A stretch of 64,000 bases of DNA from Erginobacter sp964587835 (lineage in GTDB: Bacteria > Auribacterota > Erginobacteria > Erginobacterales > Erginobacteraceae): positions 117,546 through 181,545 of the forward strand of contig CAZPMN010000001.1 in NCBI GenBank assembly GCA_964587835.1. The letters are read 5' to 3'. Below are positions 1 through 9,230 of the stretch, one piece after another. The position numbers and the translations under genes were made by a program. Under the pieces are notes generated by a model. That model was given only the letters and a program-made list of their open reading frames with translations. It made no database searches and was not told where the DNA came from. Position 1 is the first letter of the stretch, and each line of letters begins with the position of its first letter.

Positions 1-1
1 C

Positions 2-553
2 TCCACTCTCCCTCTCAACCGGGTGATGGAGATGACCGGGCTGGAGGCCCCGGGACGACCCGAACCCTATTCCTCGGTCCTGGAACTCAACATCGGCGCC
101 GAGAAAGGCCCCCGTTGTCCCGGCCAGCACTGGCTCTATATCCCCGACAGTCTCTCGGGGTTCTTCCGGGTCGGTTTCTACAGTAATGTCGATCCCTCCT
201 TCATTCCCGCCTCCGCCCGGCCGGCGGAAAACCGGGTGGGAATCTACGTGGAACGGGCCTACCCGGGAGGGGAGAGGCCGGGCGAGAAGGAGCTGACGGA
301 TTATAAGAAGGACGTCGAAAGGGAGTTGCAAGCACTCGGATTCATCGGCGAGGTGGAGGCCAACGACAGCACCTGGATCGATGTCGCCTATACCTGGTCC
401 TGGCCGGACAACCCCTGGAAGGCGGCGGCCCTGGAGACTCTGGCCGGGCACGGGATCATCCAGGCGGGACGTTACGCCCGCTGGGGGTTCCAGGGGATCG
501 CGGTCTCGATCAAGGAAGGGATCCGGGTGGGGGAGGATCCAGGGATTTGCTGA
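2..553 (+). CDS. C-terminal fragment of an FAD-dependent amine-oxidoreductase-like protein
   Basis: The reading frame is open from the left edge, so the start lies outside the window and only the last ~183 residues are seen. The first visible residues (STLPLNRVMEMTGL) and the ending with GRYARWGFQGIAVSI resemble the substrate-domain end of protoporphyrinogen-oxidase or UDP-galactopyranose-mutase-like flavoproteins, where a closing 'GRyarW...i..si.eG' segment contacts FAD. Such proteins are common in polysaccharide loci, which fits the neighbourhood. The 3' end overlaps the convergent glycosyltransferase gene by 44 bp. The FAD-binding Rossmann motif is not in the window, so the family call rests on the C-terminal pattern only. 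Confidence 0.55.
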   Translation, partial: STLPLNRVMEMTGLEAPGRPEPYSSVLELNIGAEKGPRCPGQHWLYIPDSLSGFFRVGFYSNVDPSFIPASARPAENRVGIYVERAYPGGERPGEKELTDYKKDVERELQALGFIGEVEANDSTWIDVAYTWSWPDNPWKAAALETLAGHGIIQAGRYARWGFQGIAVSIKEGIRVGEDPGIC

Positions 554-2150
554 TCCGATAGATCTTGATGCCCGGGCCCATCCTCGTATCCGGTTGGCGT
601 GGAATTTCTTTTAAGAGAAGGGTGTTCTCGGCCAGAGTCCGATAGAACCCCAGCCGCCGGGGGAATTTCTCCGGATAGAGTTCATATTTGCCGAAGTTGG
701 AGCTGTTGACTATTACTACCTCGACCCCCCAAGCCCGTAGTGCTTCCAGATCGGGGGTATCCTCCTCGGTTTTTAATATCCAGTTGGTTCCGCTGTAATA
801 ATCCTGGTAGTAATTCGGGATCTGGACTGTCTGATATAGTCCGCAGTCGGGTACCCCGCCCTCCGCCCGGCTTTTGATTGGCGGAATATTGTTCTCCAGG
901 GCGATCCGGGTTCCTTCCTTCAGATTGGCAACCACCCAGCGGTAAGCCAGGGTCCGGGTATCGGTGTTGGCGGAGAGCCTGATGCGGTGAGCAATGATAC
1001 CCGCCGGCTGGATTAGGATGATCGCGGCGGAGATAAAAAGTAAGCCGTTTCGCCGACGGGGAGACTTAACCTTCCCCAAGATCCGGTCGCCAAGTCCGCC
1101 GAGGGGGACCAGGACGATCAGGAGCCAGGGGAGGTAGTAACGTACCACGGGATAGCCCGATGCCGTCAGGGGCAGGGCGGCGGCCAGAAATGGTGCCAGG
1201 AAGAACCACTCTTTCCGGCTTCCCCGGAAGAGATTGTAGATAAGCAGGCCGACAATAGTTAGCGTGAGAACGATTCCGGTGGCCGCGACCAGGTTCCCCA
1301 GAAAAAGGCTGAGGGTCTGGGAATAGTCCATCAGGTCGGCGGGCCCTCCGACTACAAAGAGAGAGCGCCGCAGATTTGTTAACAGGCGGAGCCCGGGGCC
1401 GAGACCGATATAGCAGAAGGGGAAGAAGGGCAGCGCCGTCGCCGCCAGCAGGGCCAGGGAGATTAAAAGTTTACCCGGGTGGAATTTCCGGATTCCGAAC
1501 TTTGAGTTGCCGGTCCGGCGGAAGATATGGGATAGGAGGATCGGCAATATTATCATCGCCCCGTTATATTTGGTTCCCACGGCCAGACCGGCGAATATTC
1601 CGGCCAGGATATTATCTTTCCAGCGATTACCCTTCCAGACGCGATAGGTATAATACATCGCCATAATTACCGTGAAACAGAAGAGGGTCTCCACCTTGCC
1701 GATCCGGGAAAAGTTATAGAGGGAGGGCAGCAGGGCCCCCAGCCCGGCGGCCAGGAGGCCGGCCCGGCGGTTATATGCCATCTTCCCCAACCGGTAGAGA
1801 GCCCAGATGGTGAGCAGGCCGAAGATCAGGGATATGAGCCGGGCCGCGAGATAGAAATAGGCAGGGTGGGAGAAATACAGTTCGAGGAAATCAGCCGGGC
1901 GGTTGACCAATCCGGCGAATAAAGCGACGAAAAAATAAACTCCGTAGGCGAAAATCAGGAGCGCGGAATAGAGCAGGGGATAAGTGAAATATTCCGGTTG
2001 GAAATTTCCCCGGGCCAACTGGCCAGTCGCCTGGACCACATAGGTCTCATCGGCAAGATACAGGAAGGGGAGACCATACCTTATTCCGGGGAGCCGGATC
2101 AGGCAAGCGATTACAAGGATTCCGGTTATCCCGAATAATCTGTGTTTCAA
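510..2150 (-). CDS. GT39-type integral-membrane glycosyltransferase (dolichyl-phosphate-mannose-protein mannosyltransferase-like)
   Basis: 546 residues with about ten hydrophobic segments spread over the first ~400 residues and a soluble C-terminal part. An acidic motif (LADETYVVQA) follows the first membrane segment, where GT39/PMT_2 enzymes carry their catalytic Asp-Glu pair facing the periplasm. Such enzymes use polyprenyl-phosphate sugars to glycosylate lipids or proteins. The start is TTG at 2148-2150 with an AGGA ribosome site about 6 nt upstream. It follows the PqqD-like gene with a 15 bp gap, so the two are probably co-transcribed. The 3' end overlaps the convergent flavoprotein fragment. 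Family is fairly sure; substrate is unknown. Confidence 0.75.
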   Translation of the reverse strand: MKHRLFGITGILVIACLIRLPGIRYGLPFLYLADETYVVQATGQLARGNFQPEYFTYPLLYSALLIFAYGVYFFVALFAGLVNRPADFLELYFSHPAYFYLAARLISLIFGLLTIWALYRLGKMAYNRRAGLLAAGLGALLPSLYNFSRIGKVETLFCFTVIMAMYYTYRVWKGNRWKDNILAGIFAGLAVGTKYNGAMIILPILLSHIFRRTGNSKFGIRKFHPGKLLISLALLAATALPFFPFCYIGLGPGLRLLTNLRRSLFVVGGPADLMDYSQTLSLFLGNLVAATGIVLTLTIVGLLIYNLFRGSRKEWFFLAPFLAAALPLTASGYPVVRYYLPWLLIVLVPLGGLGDRILGKVKSPRRRNGLLFISAAIILIQPAGIIAHRIRLSANTDTRTLAYRWVVANLKEGTRIALENNIPPIKSRAEGGVPDCGLYQTVQIPNYYQDYYSGTNWILKTEEDTPDLEALRAWGVEVVIVNSSNFGKYELYPEKFPRRLGFYRTLAENTLLLKEIPRQPDTRMGPGIKIYRISKSLDPPPPGSLP

Positions 2151-2165
2151 AACAATCCTGGTCAG

Positions 2166-2468
2166 TTATGGCCCCACGGCCGTTATCGCCCGCGCCTTGA
2201 TCAAGTCCGCGACCAGCTCCAGCAAGTCCTCCCGAGCGGTTTCCTCGGGGATGGAATATTCGTCACGAACCATGGCGGCAATCTCCTCGAGGTTTCGTTG
2301 ACCGTCCAGAAGGCCCCAGATGAAGGCCCCGGATTCATTCAGGGTCAGCATTTTCCCCGCCGCCTGGGTATCCCGGGAAATCGGGATCAGGATCGCCTCC
2401 CCGGCGATGACGCGGTAAACTACGTCCGGGTTTTTCCGGAAAGTCTTCTCCATTGCATCCCTATTCAT
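2166..2468 (-). CDS. PqqD-like protein (RiPP recognition element)
   Basis: About 100 residues from the ATG at 2468, which has AGGGA about 7 nt upstream; a longer frame reaches 2540 but its added residues overlap the upstream gene and lack a ribosome site. The sequence has the PqqD winged-helix pattern: an N-terminal strand region (VVYRVIAGEAILIPIS), a 'LTLNESGAFIWGLLDG' segment, and a helical C-terminus with 'EEIAAMVRDEYSI'. PqqD-family domains bind the leader of a precursor peptide and present it to a radical SAM or other modifying enzyme. It lies in the same minus-strand block as the radical SAM/SPASM gene at 10 kb, with a nucleotidyltransferase upstream, which supports a peptide-modification role. 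Confidence 0.8.
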   Translation of the reverse strand: MNRDAMEKTFRKNPDVVYRVIAGEAILIPISRDTQAAGKMLTLNESGAFIWGLLDGQRNLEEIAAMVRDEYSIPEETAREDLLELVADLIKARAITAVGP

Positions 2469-2527
2469 TGAATCGTCCCTGATTGCATTTGTCCTCAAGA
2501 AGTGGATAGCGTCCGGCAACCGCGGGA

Positions 2528-3562
2528 TTAGTGAGAGCAATATGATATAGTCGGGGAAGATAAAAAGACACTAATTATCGCCTGGCCCCAATCGTCATTG
2601 AGGAGAAACCGGTTCAGCAGAGCCATTGGACCTCTATCCGGAAGCTTCCTTTTCAGAATCTTGTCCGGGGTGATAAAGATCCGGGTGATCGCCTGTTTCG
2701 CCTGGGAAGGGGCGAGTCGGCCAAGAACTGCTCGAGGGTTGGTTTGCCTGAAGAAAAGTCCCGTGAACAGAAGAGGATAATAAACCTGGGCGGCACAGTG
2801 GTATTCTTTCGCCTTTCGGCACAGCTCCTCCCAGTCGATATCTCCACCCGATTTCTCCATCAGTAGAACAAGGTCGTAAAACCAGATCAGACGCGAGAAA
2901 GAGTGGTGGCTCAGATGAGCTGCCAGGTAGAGGAGGTTGATGGTGGGGGAGAGGACTCTGGTTTCCTGGCCCAGCAGTTGGGTCGGGAGGGAATCATTCC
3001 AGAAATCCTCGATTCGGATGGCAAATGCGGGGTTCTTTCTCTGGGCGGTCTGGAGACCGGTGTGGAGCTCCAGAAAGATTCCGGTATCGGGAAAGAGGAA
3101 TTTCCCCGCCGTGGCGGTCTGTTCCTGGAGCTTGCCCCCGATTTTCTCCAGGGTCGCCCTCGCGGATTTTACATCTTGAGGATGGATCAACAGGTCAAGG
3201 TCATCGGTGGGCCGGAGAGCCGGATGGGGGTAGTAGGATTCCGCCAGGTGCCCCCCCTTGAGGACGATCGTCTCGATCCCCCGCCGGGCACAGTAATCGA
3301 GAACCGTTTGCAGGCAGTCGCCCCGAAGCACGGCAGAAATCAACTGTCTCTGATATTCATCTGCCCATTCCGTCCTCACCTGTTCGGGAAGGGGAAGTCC
3401 GGCCGGCAATTCCCGGGCAAGGAGGCTGCCCAGGCGATGGACCTTGACCAGTCTAGCCAGCCGATTCCAGGATACCTGCTTGCTTTTTGGGGGAAAAGCT
3501 TTAAAAGGACCCGGGCCCAATGCGGAGAGAAGTTCACGGAGAATATCGAGTTCGGATGACAT
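2528..3562 (-). CDS. Nucleotidyltransferase-fold protein (NTP_transf_5 type)
   Basis: 344 residues from the ATG at 3562, which has AGGA about 8 nt upstream; an upstream in-frame ATG at 3619 adds 19 residues without a ribosome site. The central part shows the minimal nucleotidyltransferase signature: VLKGGHLAESYY (KGG near residues 102-104) followed by RPTDDLDLLI, whose paired acidic residues (about 120-123) would bind metal. This family is uncharacterised biochemically but recurs beside PqqD-like proteins, HPr-kinase-like proteins and RiPP or lasso-peptide genes. It precedes the PqqD-like gene closely. Its 5' end is nearly abutting the divergent methyltransferase gene, so promoters for both must overlap around 3563-3620. 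Confidence 0.75.
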   Translation of the reverse strand: MSSELDILRELLSALGPGPFKAFPPKSKQVSWNRLARLVKVHRLGSLLARELPAGLPLPEQVRTEWADEYQRQLISAVLRGDCLQTVLDYCARRGIETIVLKGGHLAESYYPHPALRPTDDLDLLIHPQDVKSARATLEKIGGKLQEQTATAGKFLFPDTGIFLELHTGLQTAQRKNPAFAIRIEDFWNDSLPTQLLGQETRVLSPTINLLYLAAHLSHHSFSRLIWFYDLVLLMEKSGGDIDWEELCRKAKEYHCAAQVYYPLLFTGLFFRQTNPRAVLGRLAPSQAKQAITRIFITPDKILKRKLPDRGPMALLNRFLLNDDWGQAIISVFLSSPTISYCSH

Positions 3563-3619
3563 AGTATTCCTGGGATATGCCCCGTTTCGTGGTTTAATGA
3601 TAATATACTGCAAAGACAT

Positions 3620-4585
3620 TTGGATAATATCGAAAGCTATTGGAAAGGAAACTTATATTCGGAATCTCAATTGAAAACGTCAAGGAACAAGCCGCCGTTG
3701 GGGAAAGGAAGTCCATATTATACCTCCAGCGCTTTCTTCCCTTCCCTGGACAAGACAGAAGATCTTGCTCGCGCGGAGAAGGCTCTCTCGGAGCTGTACG
3801 GAGTGGAGAGAAAACGGCTCTACCACAGGGGGTTGAAACCCCGGGATCCAGAAGTCTTTCAGAGAGATCTAAGATGGGTTCTTCACTTCATCCAGCCGCC
3901 CGCTCGAGTGCTTGAATGCGGCGCGGGAACCGGCACCTTTGCCCTTCTCCTGGCGGAGGCTGGTTTTCAGGTTACCGCGGCTGATTTATATGATCAGGAC
4001 GATTTAACTTTCCTTCGTCGAAGGTATGCCTCCAGGCAAGAACTTTCCTTCGAGCATATTACAAACGTGCTGGCGGCCGGCAATCAATTCGACGCCGTTA
4101 TCAGCATCAATGTCTTGGAACATATTGTCTTCCCTGACCAGGCGATACGACAGTGGAAAAAATTGGTTCGAGTTGGGGGAACCCTGTCTATTATCTGCCC
4201 CAATTATTCGGGGATACTTTCTCCCCTGAGAATCGCATTTAACATTATACGAGGTGGTTCGAAGTGGAGGTATCGGGGGGTGGGGCAGGCGCTTGGTCAT
4301 TGTCTGGAAAATATCGTATTGAACATCAGGATTGCTTTAACCGGACAGCCAGTCTTTGTTCGCTGTATGCCTCGCCTGGACTCCGGTAAGATTAAAATGA
4401 ACGACAGCGACCTCGATACGGTGCATCTGCCTTCAACCCGGGGGATCGCAAATTTCCTCTGTCGAGAACAATTTGAAATAGTTTCGTGGCGGAGATCGTA
4501 TGGGAAATTAGGGAAGCGTGCTGTCTCCGCCCTCTTCCCCGGGCAGGTTCCGACGATGCGAATCCAGGTCCGACTGAGGCAGTAA
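3620..4585 (+). CDS. Class I SAM-dependent methyltransferase
   Basis: 321 residues. SAM-binding motif I is clear (VLECGAGTGTFALLLAEAGF, about residues 94-113), followed by an acidic strand end (VTAADLYD) and motif IV with FDAVISINVLEHI, as in UbiE/COQ5-like small-molecule methyltransferases. The C-terminal third (IIRGGSKWRYRGVG...) is a family-specific cap. The start is uncertain: the frame opens at a TTG at 3620 with no clear ribosome site, and a second TTG lies at 3671. It is the only plus-strand gene in the first 22 kb, divergent from the nucleotidyltransferase and convergent with the C25 protease, and it looks less GC-rich than its neighbours. It may be a later insertion. The substrate is unknown, perhaps a sugar or the modified peptide. 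Confidence 0.75.
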   Translation: MDNIESYWKGNLYSESQLKTSRNKPPLGKGSPYYTSSAFFPSLDKTEDLARAEKALSELYGVERKRLYHRGLKPRDPEVFQRDLRWVLHFIQPPARVLECGAGTGTFALLLAEAGFQVTAADLYDQDDLTFLRRRYASRQELSFEHITNVLAAGNQFDAVISINVLEHIVFPDQAIRQWKKLVRVGGTLSIICPNYSGILSPLRIAFNIIRGGSKWRYRGVGQALGHCLENIVLNIRIALTGQPVFVRCMPRLDSGKIKMNDSDLDTVHLPSTRGIANFLCREQFEIVSWRRSYGKLGKRAVSALFPGQVPTMRIQVRLRQ

Positions 4586-4635
4586 TACCACGGTCTTAAG
4601 CTTGTTCGGCTTGGGCAAATCGGTGAGTCAATGAA

Positions 4636-7600
4636 TTACTTCAGTTCCAGCGCCGGGTCACCGAAGAGGGTGTAGATGTCGAGCATATAGAGCCAGGGGG
4701 AGACCCCGGCCAGCTGGATCTTGGCCTGGGTCAGGGCCGGTCCACAGGCCCGGCCGTTGGTCAGGAGTTCCCGAAAAAGGAAACCGGTCAGCTGGAGGGC
4801 GGGGGTGTTGAGGGAGAGACCGGTGGGGGATACGGCCGCGATCGATCCCTTCCCCGGGGTCAGGGTCATTGCTTCAGCCAAACAGTCAGTGGAGAGCTCG
4901 CACCAGTAGCCGTTCAGGCAGGTCGGGGTGACCAGGAGGTGCAAACGCTCGGCGTTGGTGAGCGAGGCGATGTTCGTGGTTTTAAAGATTTCAGAGGAAG
5001 ACCAGGAAGTGGCCGACCCGTGTCCGAGGTAGTTGACGAGCAGCTGTCCGCTGTTGATCCCGTTGATGATGGCGGACCTGGTCGCGGCCACACCGAGATC
5101 GGCCAGGTAGGCGGTCTGCGCGGTGAAGGCGGGGGGAACGTAGTTGGCGATCAGCCAGTTGCTGTCGGCGGGGAAGTCGCCGGCGGCCGGGTCGGGGTTG
5201 TCCGCCACCATCAGGATCTGGCTCTGCCAGGGAAGACCGTTGGTTCCGGCCGCATAACAGAGGATTTTTCCCACCTCCTGGGTGGTCTCGGCAAACGAGG
5301 TGACGCAGAGCCGGCCGATGTTCATATCGGGGATTCGATCGTCACCGATAAAGCAGACGTACCAGTTGTCGGAAGCGGTCTCCATATAACGGCTGCGGAA
5401 CATATAGGGAGGAACGTAATTCGGTATCCCCAATCCCCGGTCGTTCCGGTAGTCGTAGTTTCCGTCTCCCACCAGCAGGGCGTACTGGGGACGGGTCAGG
5501 GTGTCCCACTCGGTATAGGCGTATTCGAGAAAACGATTGATGGCGTAAGGGGTGAAGTTCCCGAAACCAAAGGTGTTGTAGATATCCTGGATCTCAAACG
5601 TCTCCACCCGGAATCCCCCCTGGGCAGTCTCCTCCCGGAAGGCGGCCAGCGTCGGGAGGGCGGCGGCGAAGTCGGGATGGGTGACGATTATGTAGTCGAC
5701 CACCCGGGGGGCGGACAGGTCGGCCGGCGTATTCTGAGTGAGCACCGGGGCGAGAGCCGCGGTTCGCCAAAGAGCGCAGTATTGCCTCTCGTCGGCATCC
5801 CATTTGCGGAATACCAGCGAGTTTCCGCTGGCGGTGTCGACCGTGAAATCGGTGATTTTTCGGGGGGACGAAGGGACGGTGATATCGTAGAGGTCCAGAT
5901 TTCCGCCGCCGAAGTTATTGATCCGGTAGTCTCCCTTCCCGGAGGCGGTGAAAGTCAGCCGGTTATCCTTGCTCCGGTAGTCCCGGTAGAAACTCAGGTC
6001 AAAGGAATCGACGAAGATGTAATCCGCCGTCAGTCCAAGATCGTTTACCTCCCGGGTGAGGATGGTGTTTGTCCCCTCGTTGAAAGTGTCCTGAGGGATG
6101 TCGGTCTGCAGGGTGAACCAGGTCTGCCCGTCCCAGAAGAAATCTCCCACCAGGTGGCCGTTAAGGTAGACTTGGGTGTGATGGTCGGGGTTGACGGCCT
6201 CGCTGGTGGTGTAACCGAAATAGCGTCCACTGAAGGCGGCGGTGCCTTTCCAGTCGCTCACTCCGGTCAGGCTGAAGGTTATGGTGGAGGGAATATCGGT
6301 GCCGGCAACCTGCCCCGCCACCCCCCAGAACCAGCAATCGTTGCCTGTCCCCACCGGGAGGTAGGGCCGATAAGAGACTCTCTGTTCCAGGTGAAGCGTG
6401 TCCAGAAAATGCTCCTGCCGGGAAGGGCGGCCGCAGGCAGGGGAGATGACCTCGGACATTCTCCGGCCCGCCCCCGAGGTCTGGTAAAGCCAGTAGACAT
6501 TGGTCTGGCTGTAAAAGTCAGTGTTCCCCTGTCCGTAGAAGTCGATGTAATCTCCCGGATCCCAGGTGCCGTCTTCCTGCCCCTGAATATGGATATCAAT
6601 CTCCTGCCCCATAAGGTACATGCGCAGGGATCGCGGATCCTGACCGACGTTGAAGCCGGCATCCGCCAGATTTTGATAGGTAATGGTATGGATCCCGTCC
6701 TGATTGACCTCGGCCCGGAAGGAATCGGAGCCGGCCAGTGCGAACTGCGCCCCGTAATCGGGTTGTTCTCTCTTGGGTAATTCCTTAATCGACGCGCCGT
6801 ACTTCACATCGACCGTCACGAGTTGTCGCGAAATCAGCCGCCGGGTTGAGGAGGAGTACTGCACCGGGGCGATCCGTAAGCTGAGGAACTGTTCATCTCC
6901 TGCCCAGAGCGGTCCGGAAGACTCCACGATTCGGGCGGGGTAGAGGGCATCTTCCGCGGAGACCTCGCCCGTCCGGACATCTTCCACGGGGGAGAGGCTC
7001 TCCGCCGTTTCCAGCGCCTTTCCCCGTTCCCGGGTAAAGGACTGCCAGTTTTCGGGGAGCGCTTCCATTAAGCGCTCGTCCTGGAGAGTTTTCTTTATCC
7101 ATATCCTTTCTATCTCCCGGCGGACCCACTGGTCGGAGGGGGCGGCGGCGAGATTGACTTCTCCCGATTCCAGGTCCGGGGAGCTACTGGCGGTGACTTC
7201 GATCGAGGACACCCCGGGCAGGGGAATGGTGAGAGTCCTGACCGGCAAGCTCGGACGACCGGGTTCTTCCAGGGAGAAAAATCCGGGGATCGTGACCTCC
7301 TGGAGAGTGGAGTCCCCGGCTGTGACCGCCTCCAAGCGGTATTCAGGAATTGATATTTCCAGGGTGAAGCCGGTATCATCTTCCTGGATTACGCGATACC
7401 CGCCCTCCTCTCCCTCCTCTTGGAATTCCGCCAGTTGCTTCCCGGAGGGTGAAGGAAAGATGGGTTGAGCGGATGTGCTTGTCGCTGCGACTTCCGATTC
7501 GCGATCAGGGGTTATGACCTGCTCGGTTCCGGCCTGAACAGGATTCATTTCGGGGGAAGGAGGGATGGTCTGTACTTGATTGAAAATGAACAAACGCATC

Positions 7601-7662
7601 CAGGCAATGGCCAGGCCGGCCACCACAACTGCAAAAATGAACTTCCCTGGGAATTTAGGCAT
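4636..7662 (-). CDS. Secreted gingipain-like cysteine protease (peptidase family C25)
   Basis: 1008 residues. An N-terminal hydrophobic segment at about residues 8-27 acts as signal anchor or signal peptide. The C-terminal third carries the C25 catalytic region: VGDGNYDYRND, then NYLGHGS with the catalytic His near residue 881, and VTPTCLNGYW with the catalytic Cys near residue 915. The middle region is rich in Gly/Asp/Tyr beta structure (jelly-roll-like) and the N-terminal ~250 residues resemble a gingipain propeptide. It ends at LFGDPALELK without the type IX secretion CTD I would expect in Bacteroidota. It lies 156 bp downstream of the S26-like gene in the same direction. It could mature an exported peptide or act as a general envelope protease. 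Confidence 0.85.
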   Translation of the reverse strand: MPKFPGKFIFAVVVAGLAIAWMRLFIFNQVQTIPPSPEMNPVQAGTEQVITPDRESEVAATSTSAQPIFPSPSGKQLAEFQEEGEEGGYRVIQEDDTGFTLEISIPEYRLEAVTAGDSTLQEVTIPGFFSLEEPGRPSLPVRTLTIPLPGVSSIEVTASSSPDLESGEVNLAAAPSDQWVRREIERIWIKKTLQDERLMEALPENWQSFTRERGKALETAESLSPVEDVRTGEVSAEDALYPARIVESSGPLWAGDEQFLSLRIAPVQYSSSTRRLISRQLVTVDVKYGASIKELPKREQPDYGAQFALAGSDSFRAEVNQDGIHTITYQNLADAGFNVGQDPRSLRMYLMGQEIDIHIQGQEDGTWDPGDYIDFYGQGNTDFYSQTNVYWLYQTSGAGRRMSEVISPACGRPSRQEHFLDTLHLEQRVSYRPYLPVGTGNDCWFWGVAGQVAGTDIPSTITFSLTGVSDWKGTAAFSGRYFGYTTSEAVNPDHHTQVYLNGHLVGDFFWDGQTWFTLQTDIPQDTFNEGTNTILTREVNDLGLTADYIFVDSFDLSFYRDYRSKDNRLTFTASGKGDYRINNFGGGNLDLYDITVPSSPRKITDFTVDTASGNSLVFRKWDADERQYCALWRTAALAPVLTQNTPADLSAPRVVDYIIVTHPDFAAALPTLAAFREETAQGGFRVETFEIQDIYNTFGFGNFTPYAINRFLEYAYTEWDTLTRPQYALLVGDGNYDYRNDRGLGIPNYVPPYMFRSRYMETASDNWYVCFIGDDRIPDMNIGRLCVTSFAETTQEVGKILCYAAGTNGLPWQSQILMVADNPDPAAGDFPADSNWLIANYVPPAFTAQTAYLADLGVAATRSAIINGINSGQLLVNYLGHGSATSWSSSEIFKTTNIASLTNAERLHLLVTPTCLNGYWCELSTDCLAEAMTLTPGKGSIAAVSPTGLSLNTPALQLTGFLFRELLTNGRACGPALTQAKIQLAGVSPWLYMLDIYTLFGDPALELK

Positions 7663-7818
7663 AGTTTGTCTGGCTCTGAAAAATTAGTCTACCGAGCCGG
7701 GCTGTGCAGGCAAACCGGATTACCTATTAGATTACCATTTGCAGAGAAGAATTGCAATCCGGCAACCAATTAATGTCGCCTGGATTAGGCCGATTGCCGG
7801 CCGGACGGTCCATCCCGG

Positions 7819-8352
7819 TTAGGGGAAGCAGATCCGGGTGCAGATCCATTTCGGGGCCTTGATTATCCGGCCCAGCAGGAGGGTTCCTCGGGAGAGGTGG
7901 ATGCCCTTCCGGGCGGGGACGGGGAGGTAGGTTTCCAGGCGGGAGAGAAAAGCGATCAGCCGGTTGGCTCCGCGGACCAGGGGCCGGTCGAGGCGGTATC
8001 TTCTGCCCGAACCGGATCTCTCGATCATATTCACCGTTCCCCGGATCATCTCGCGGGGGACCGGCCGGTCCGGGCGGAGCAGTGCATCCCCCTTGGTGGT
8101 GATCCATCCGCCGGTGCCGGCGCGGATGACCCGGTGGATGATCATCCGGCCGGCCTCGTCCCGGAATATAATGCAGTCTCCGGCCCTAAAGGCGCCCGGG
8201 TCGAGCGGGGACCGGGGAACGAAGGTAACGGAGTCAGCGCGCCGGATAAACGGGTGCATACTCAACCCCGTTGGCTGGAGGCGCAGAGAGCAGTTCAGCC
8301 GGCCGGGGCTGCTGTCGGTCGTGGTATCCGGGGGAGGTGATATCGCCGTCAC
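7819..8352 (-). CDS. S26-type (signal-peptidase-like) serine peptidase
   Basis: 177 residues. The motif TGLSMHPFIRRAD carries the likely nucleophile Ser31, and MIIHRVI (His73) followed by WITTKGDA matches the ER/archaeal (S26B, SipW-like) arrangement in which His replaces the catalytic Lys. No convincing membrane segment is seen, unlike normal leader peptidases, so this is probably a dedicated soluble or peripheral peptidase. The start is GTG at 8350-8352, which overlaps the stop of the HPr-kinase-like gene (GTGA), implying coupled translation. Similar small S26-like proteins accompany radical SAM/PqqD-type peptide cassettes. A role in removing the leader of the nearby precursor peptide is inferred. 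Confidence 0.7.
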   Translation of the reverse strand: MTAISPPPDTTTDSSPGRLNCSLRLQPTGLSMHPFIRRADSVTFVPRSPLDPGAFRAGDCIIFRDEAGRMIIHRVIRAGTGGWITTKGDALLRPDRPVPREMIRGTVNMIERSGSGRRYRLDRPLVRGANRLIAFLSRLETYLPVPARKGIHLSRGTLLLGRIIKAPKWICTRICFP

Positions 8353-9218
8353 GGGTGCGAGCGGATAAAATCCAGAAAGTAGTTTGCCGCGGAGAGATCC
8401 GGACGGAAGCCGAAACTGTAGGCCGGTGTCTCTTGAATGATCGCTTCCGCCGCGGAAACGGCTTGATCCAGGTCCTTCCCTTGGTTGAAGGGAAGGAAAA
8501 TCTGCTGGAGCAGCTGCCGCAGGGCGGAAACTCGGTCGATGCTTTGAATTTGGTTCCGCCGGCAGTGGTAGATGAAGAATATCCCCCGCAATGGCCCGGA
8601 ATCAGCCTTCCGGAATTCGGTTCGTGGGTTCCAGGGGGTGCCGAAGAGGTGAAAGCCACTGCCGGTCCGGCGGACGATAACCTTGTCTTCCCCCAATGCC
8701 GCCGGTCCTGCCGCGCGGCCGACCAACTCCGCCCAGGTGCTCTTCCCGCCGCCGGCCGGAGCGGGAAAGATAAAAGTCCCCCCGTCAAACTTCGCCGCCG
8801 CGGCGTGGGCGACCAGGCCCTGGCGGTGGAGCAGGAGGTGGGAAAAGAGCATCAGGTCCAGGCAGGGGAGGGGAAACCAGGTGACCGCCCGGCTCCAGCG
8901 TTCAATCCAGATATCACCCCGGGAACAATCCTCCTCCATAACGGCCTTCTTCCAGAAGGTGGGAGAATCCGCCTTCCAGCGCAGGAGGAAAACCCGCCGG
9001 GAGTCCTGCCGGATCACTTTCCAGGTAAAGGCTTGCCCGGGCGGGCTGGGAAGGGAGTCCAGGGTCCCGGGATTCAGGCCGGGATGAACGTGCCAGATGT
9101 ATTCCGGGGTTACGGCCGGGGTGCGGAAAGGAAGGTAAATATCCTCGAGGCGCGCTGATGGATCGGCCAGGTTGAGCTGGAGGTTAGCTCCGCCGATGCG
9201 CAGATAGACCTCTTGCAT
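8349..9218 (-). CDS. HPr-kinase-like ATP-binding protein
   Basis: 289 residues from the ATG at 9218 (a TTG at 9221 precedes it). The Walker A motif FPAPAGGGKSTWAEL lies near residues 151-165, preceded by a conserved HAAAAKFDGG segment and followed by the ALGEDKVIVRR strand typical of HPrK-like kinases. The N-terminal half does not look like the classic HprK sensor domain. HPrK-like kinases in lasso-peptide clusters phosphorylate Ser/Thr of a precursor, and other members occur with PqqD-like proteins in putative peptide systems. Here the gene starts 12 bp after the stop of the 52-residue precursor, so that peptide is the obvious candidate substrate. No phosphotransferase-system genes are nearby, arguing against a carbon-regulation role. 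Confidence 0.75.
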   Translation of the reverse strand: MQEVYLRIGGANLQLNLADPSARLEDIYLPFRTPAVTPEYIWHVHPGLNPGTLDSLPSPPGQAFTWKVIRQDSRRVFLLRWKADSPTFWKKAVMEEDCSRGDIWIERWSRAVTWFPLPCLDLMLFSHLLLHRQGLVAHAAAAKFDGGTFIFPAPAGGGKSTWAELVGRAAGPAALGEDKVIVRRTGSGFHLFGTPWNPRTEFRKADSGPLRGIFFIYHCRRNQIQSIDRVSALRQLLQQIFLPFNQGKDLDQAVSAAEAIIQETPAYSFGFRPDLSAANYFLDFIRSHP

Positions 9219-9230
9219 CAACGATCGTTC

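Noticed and set aside
4939..6780. 613-residue plus-strand frame opposite the C25 protease
   Set aside because: Val/Gly/Asp-rich shadow with no ribosome site; the protease motifs are on the other strand.
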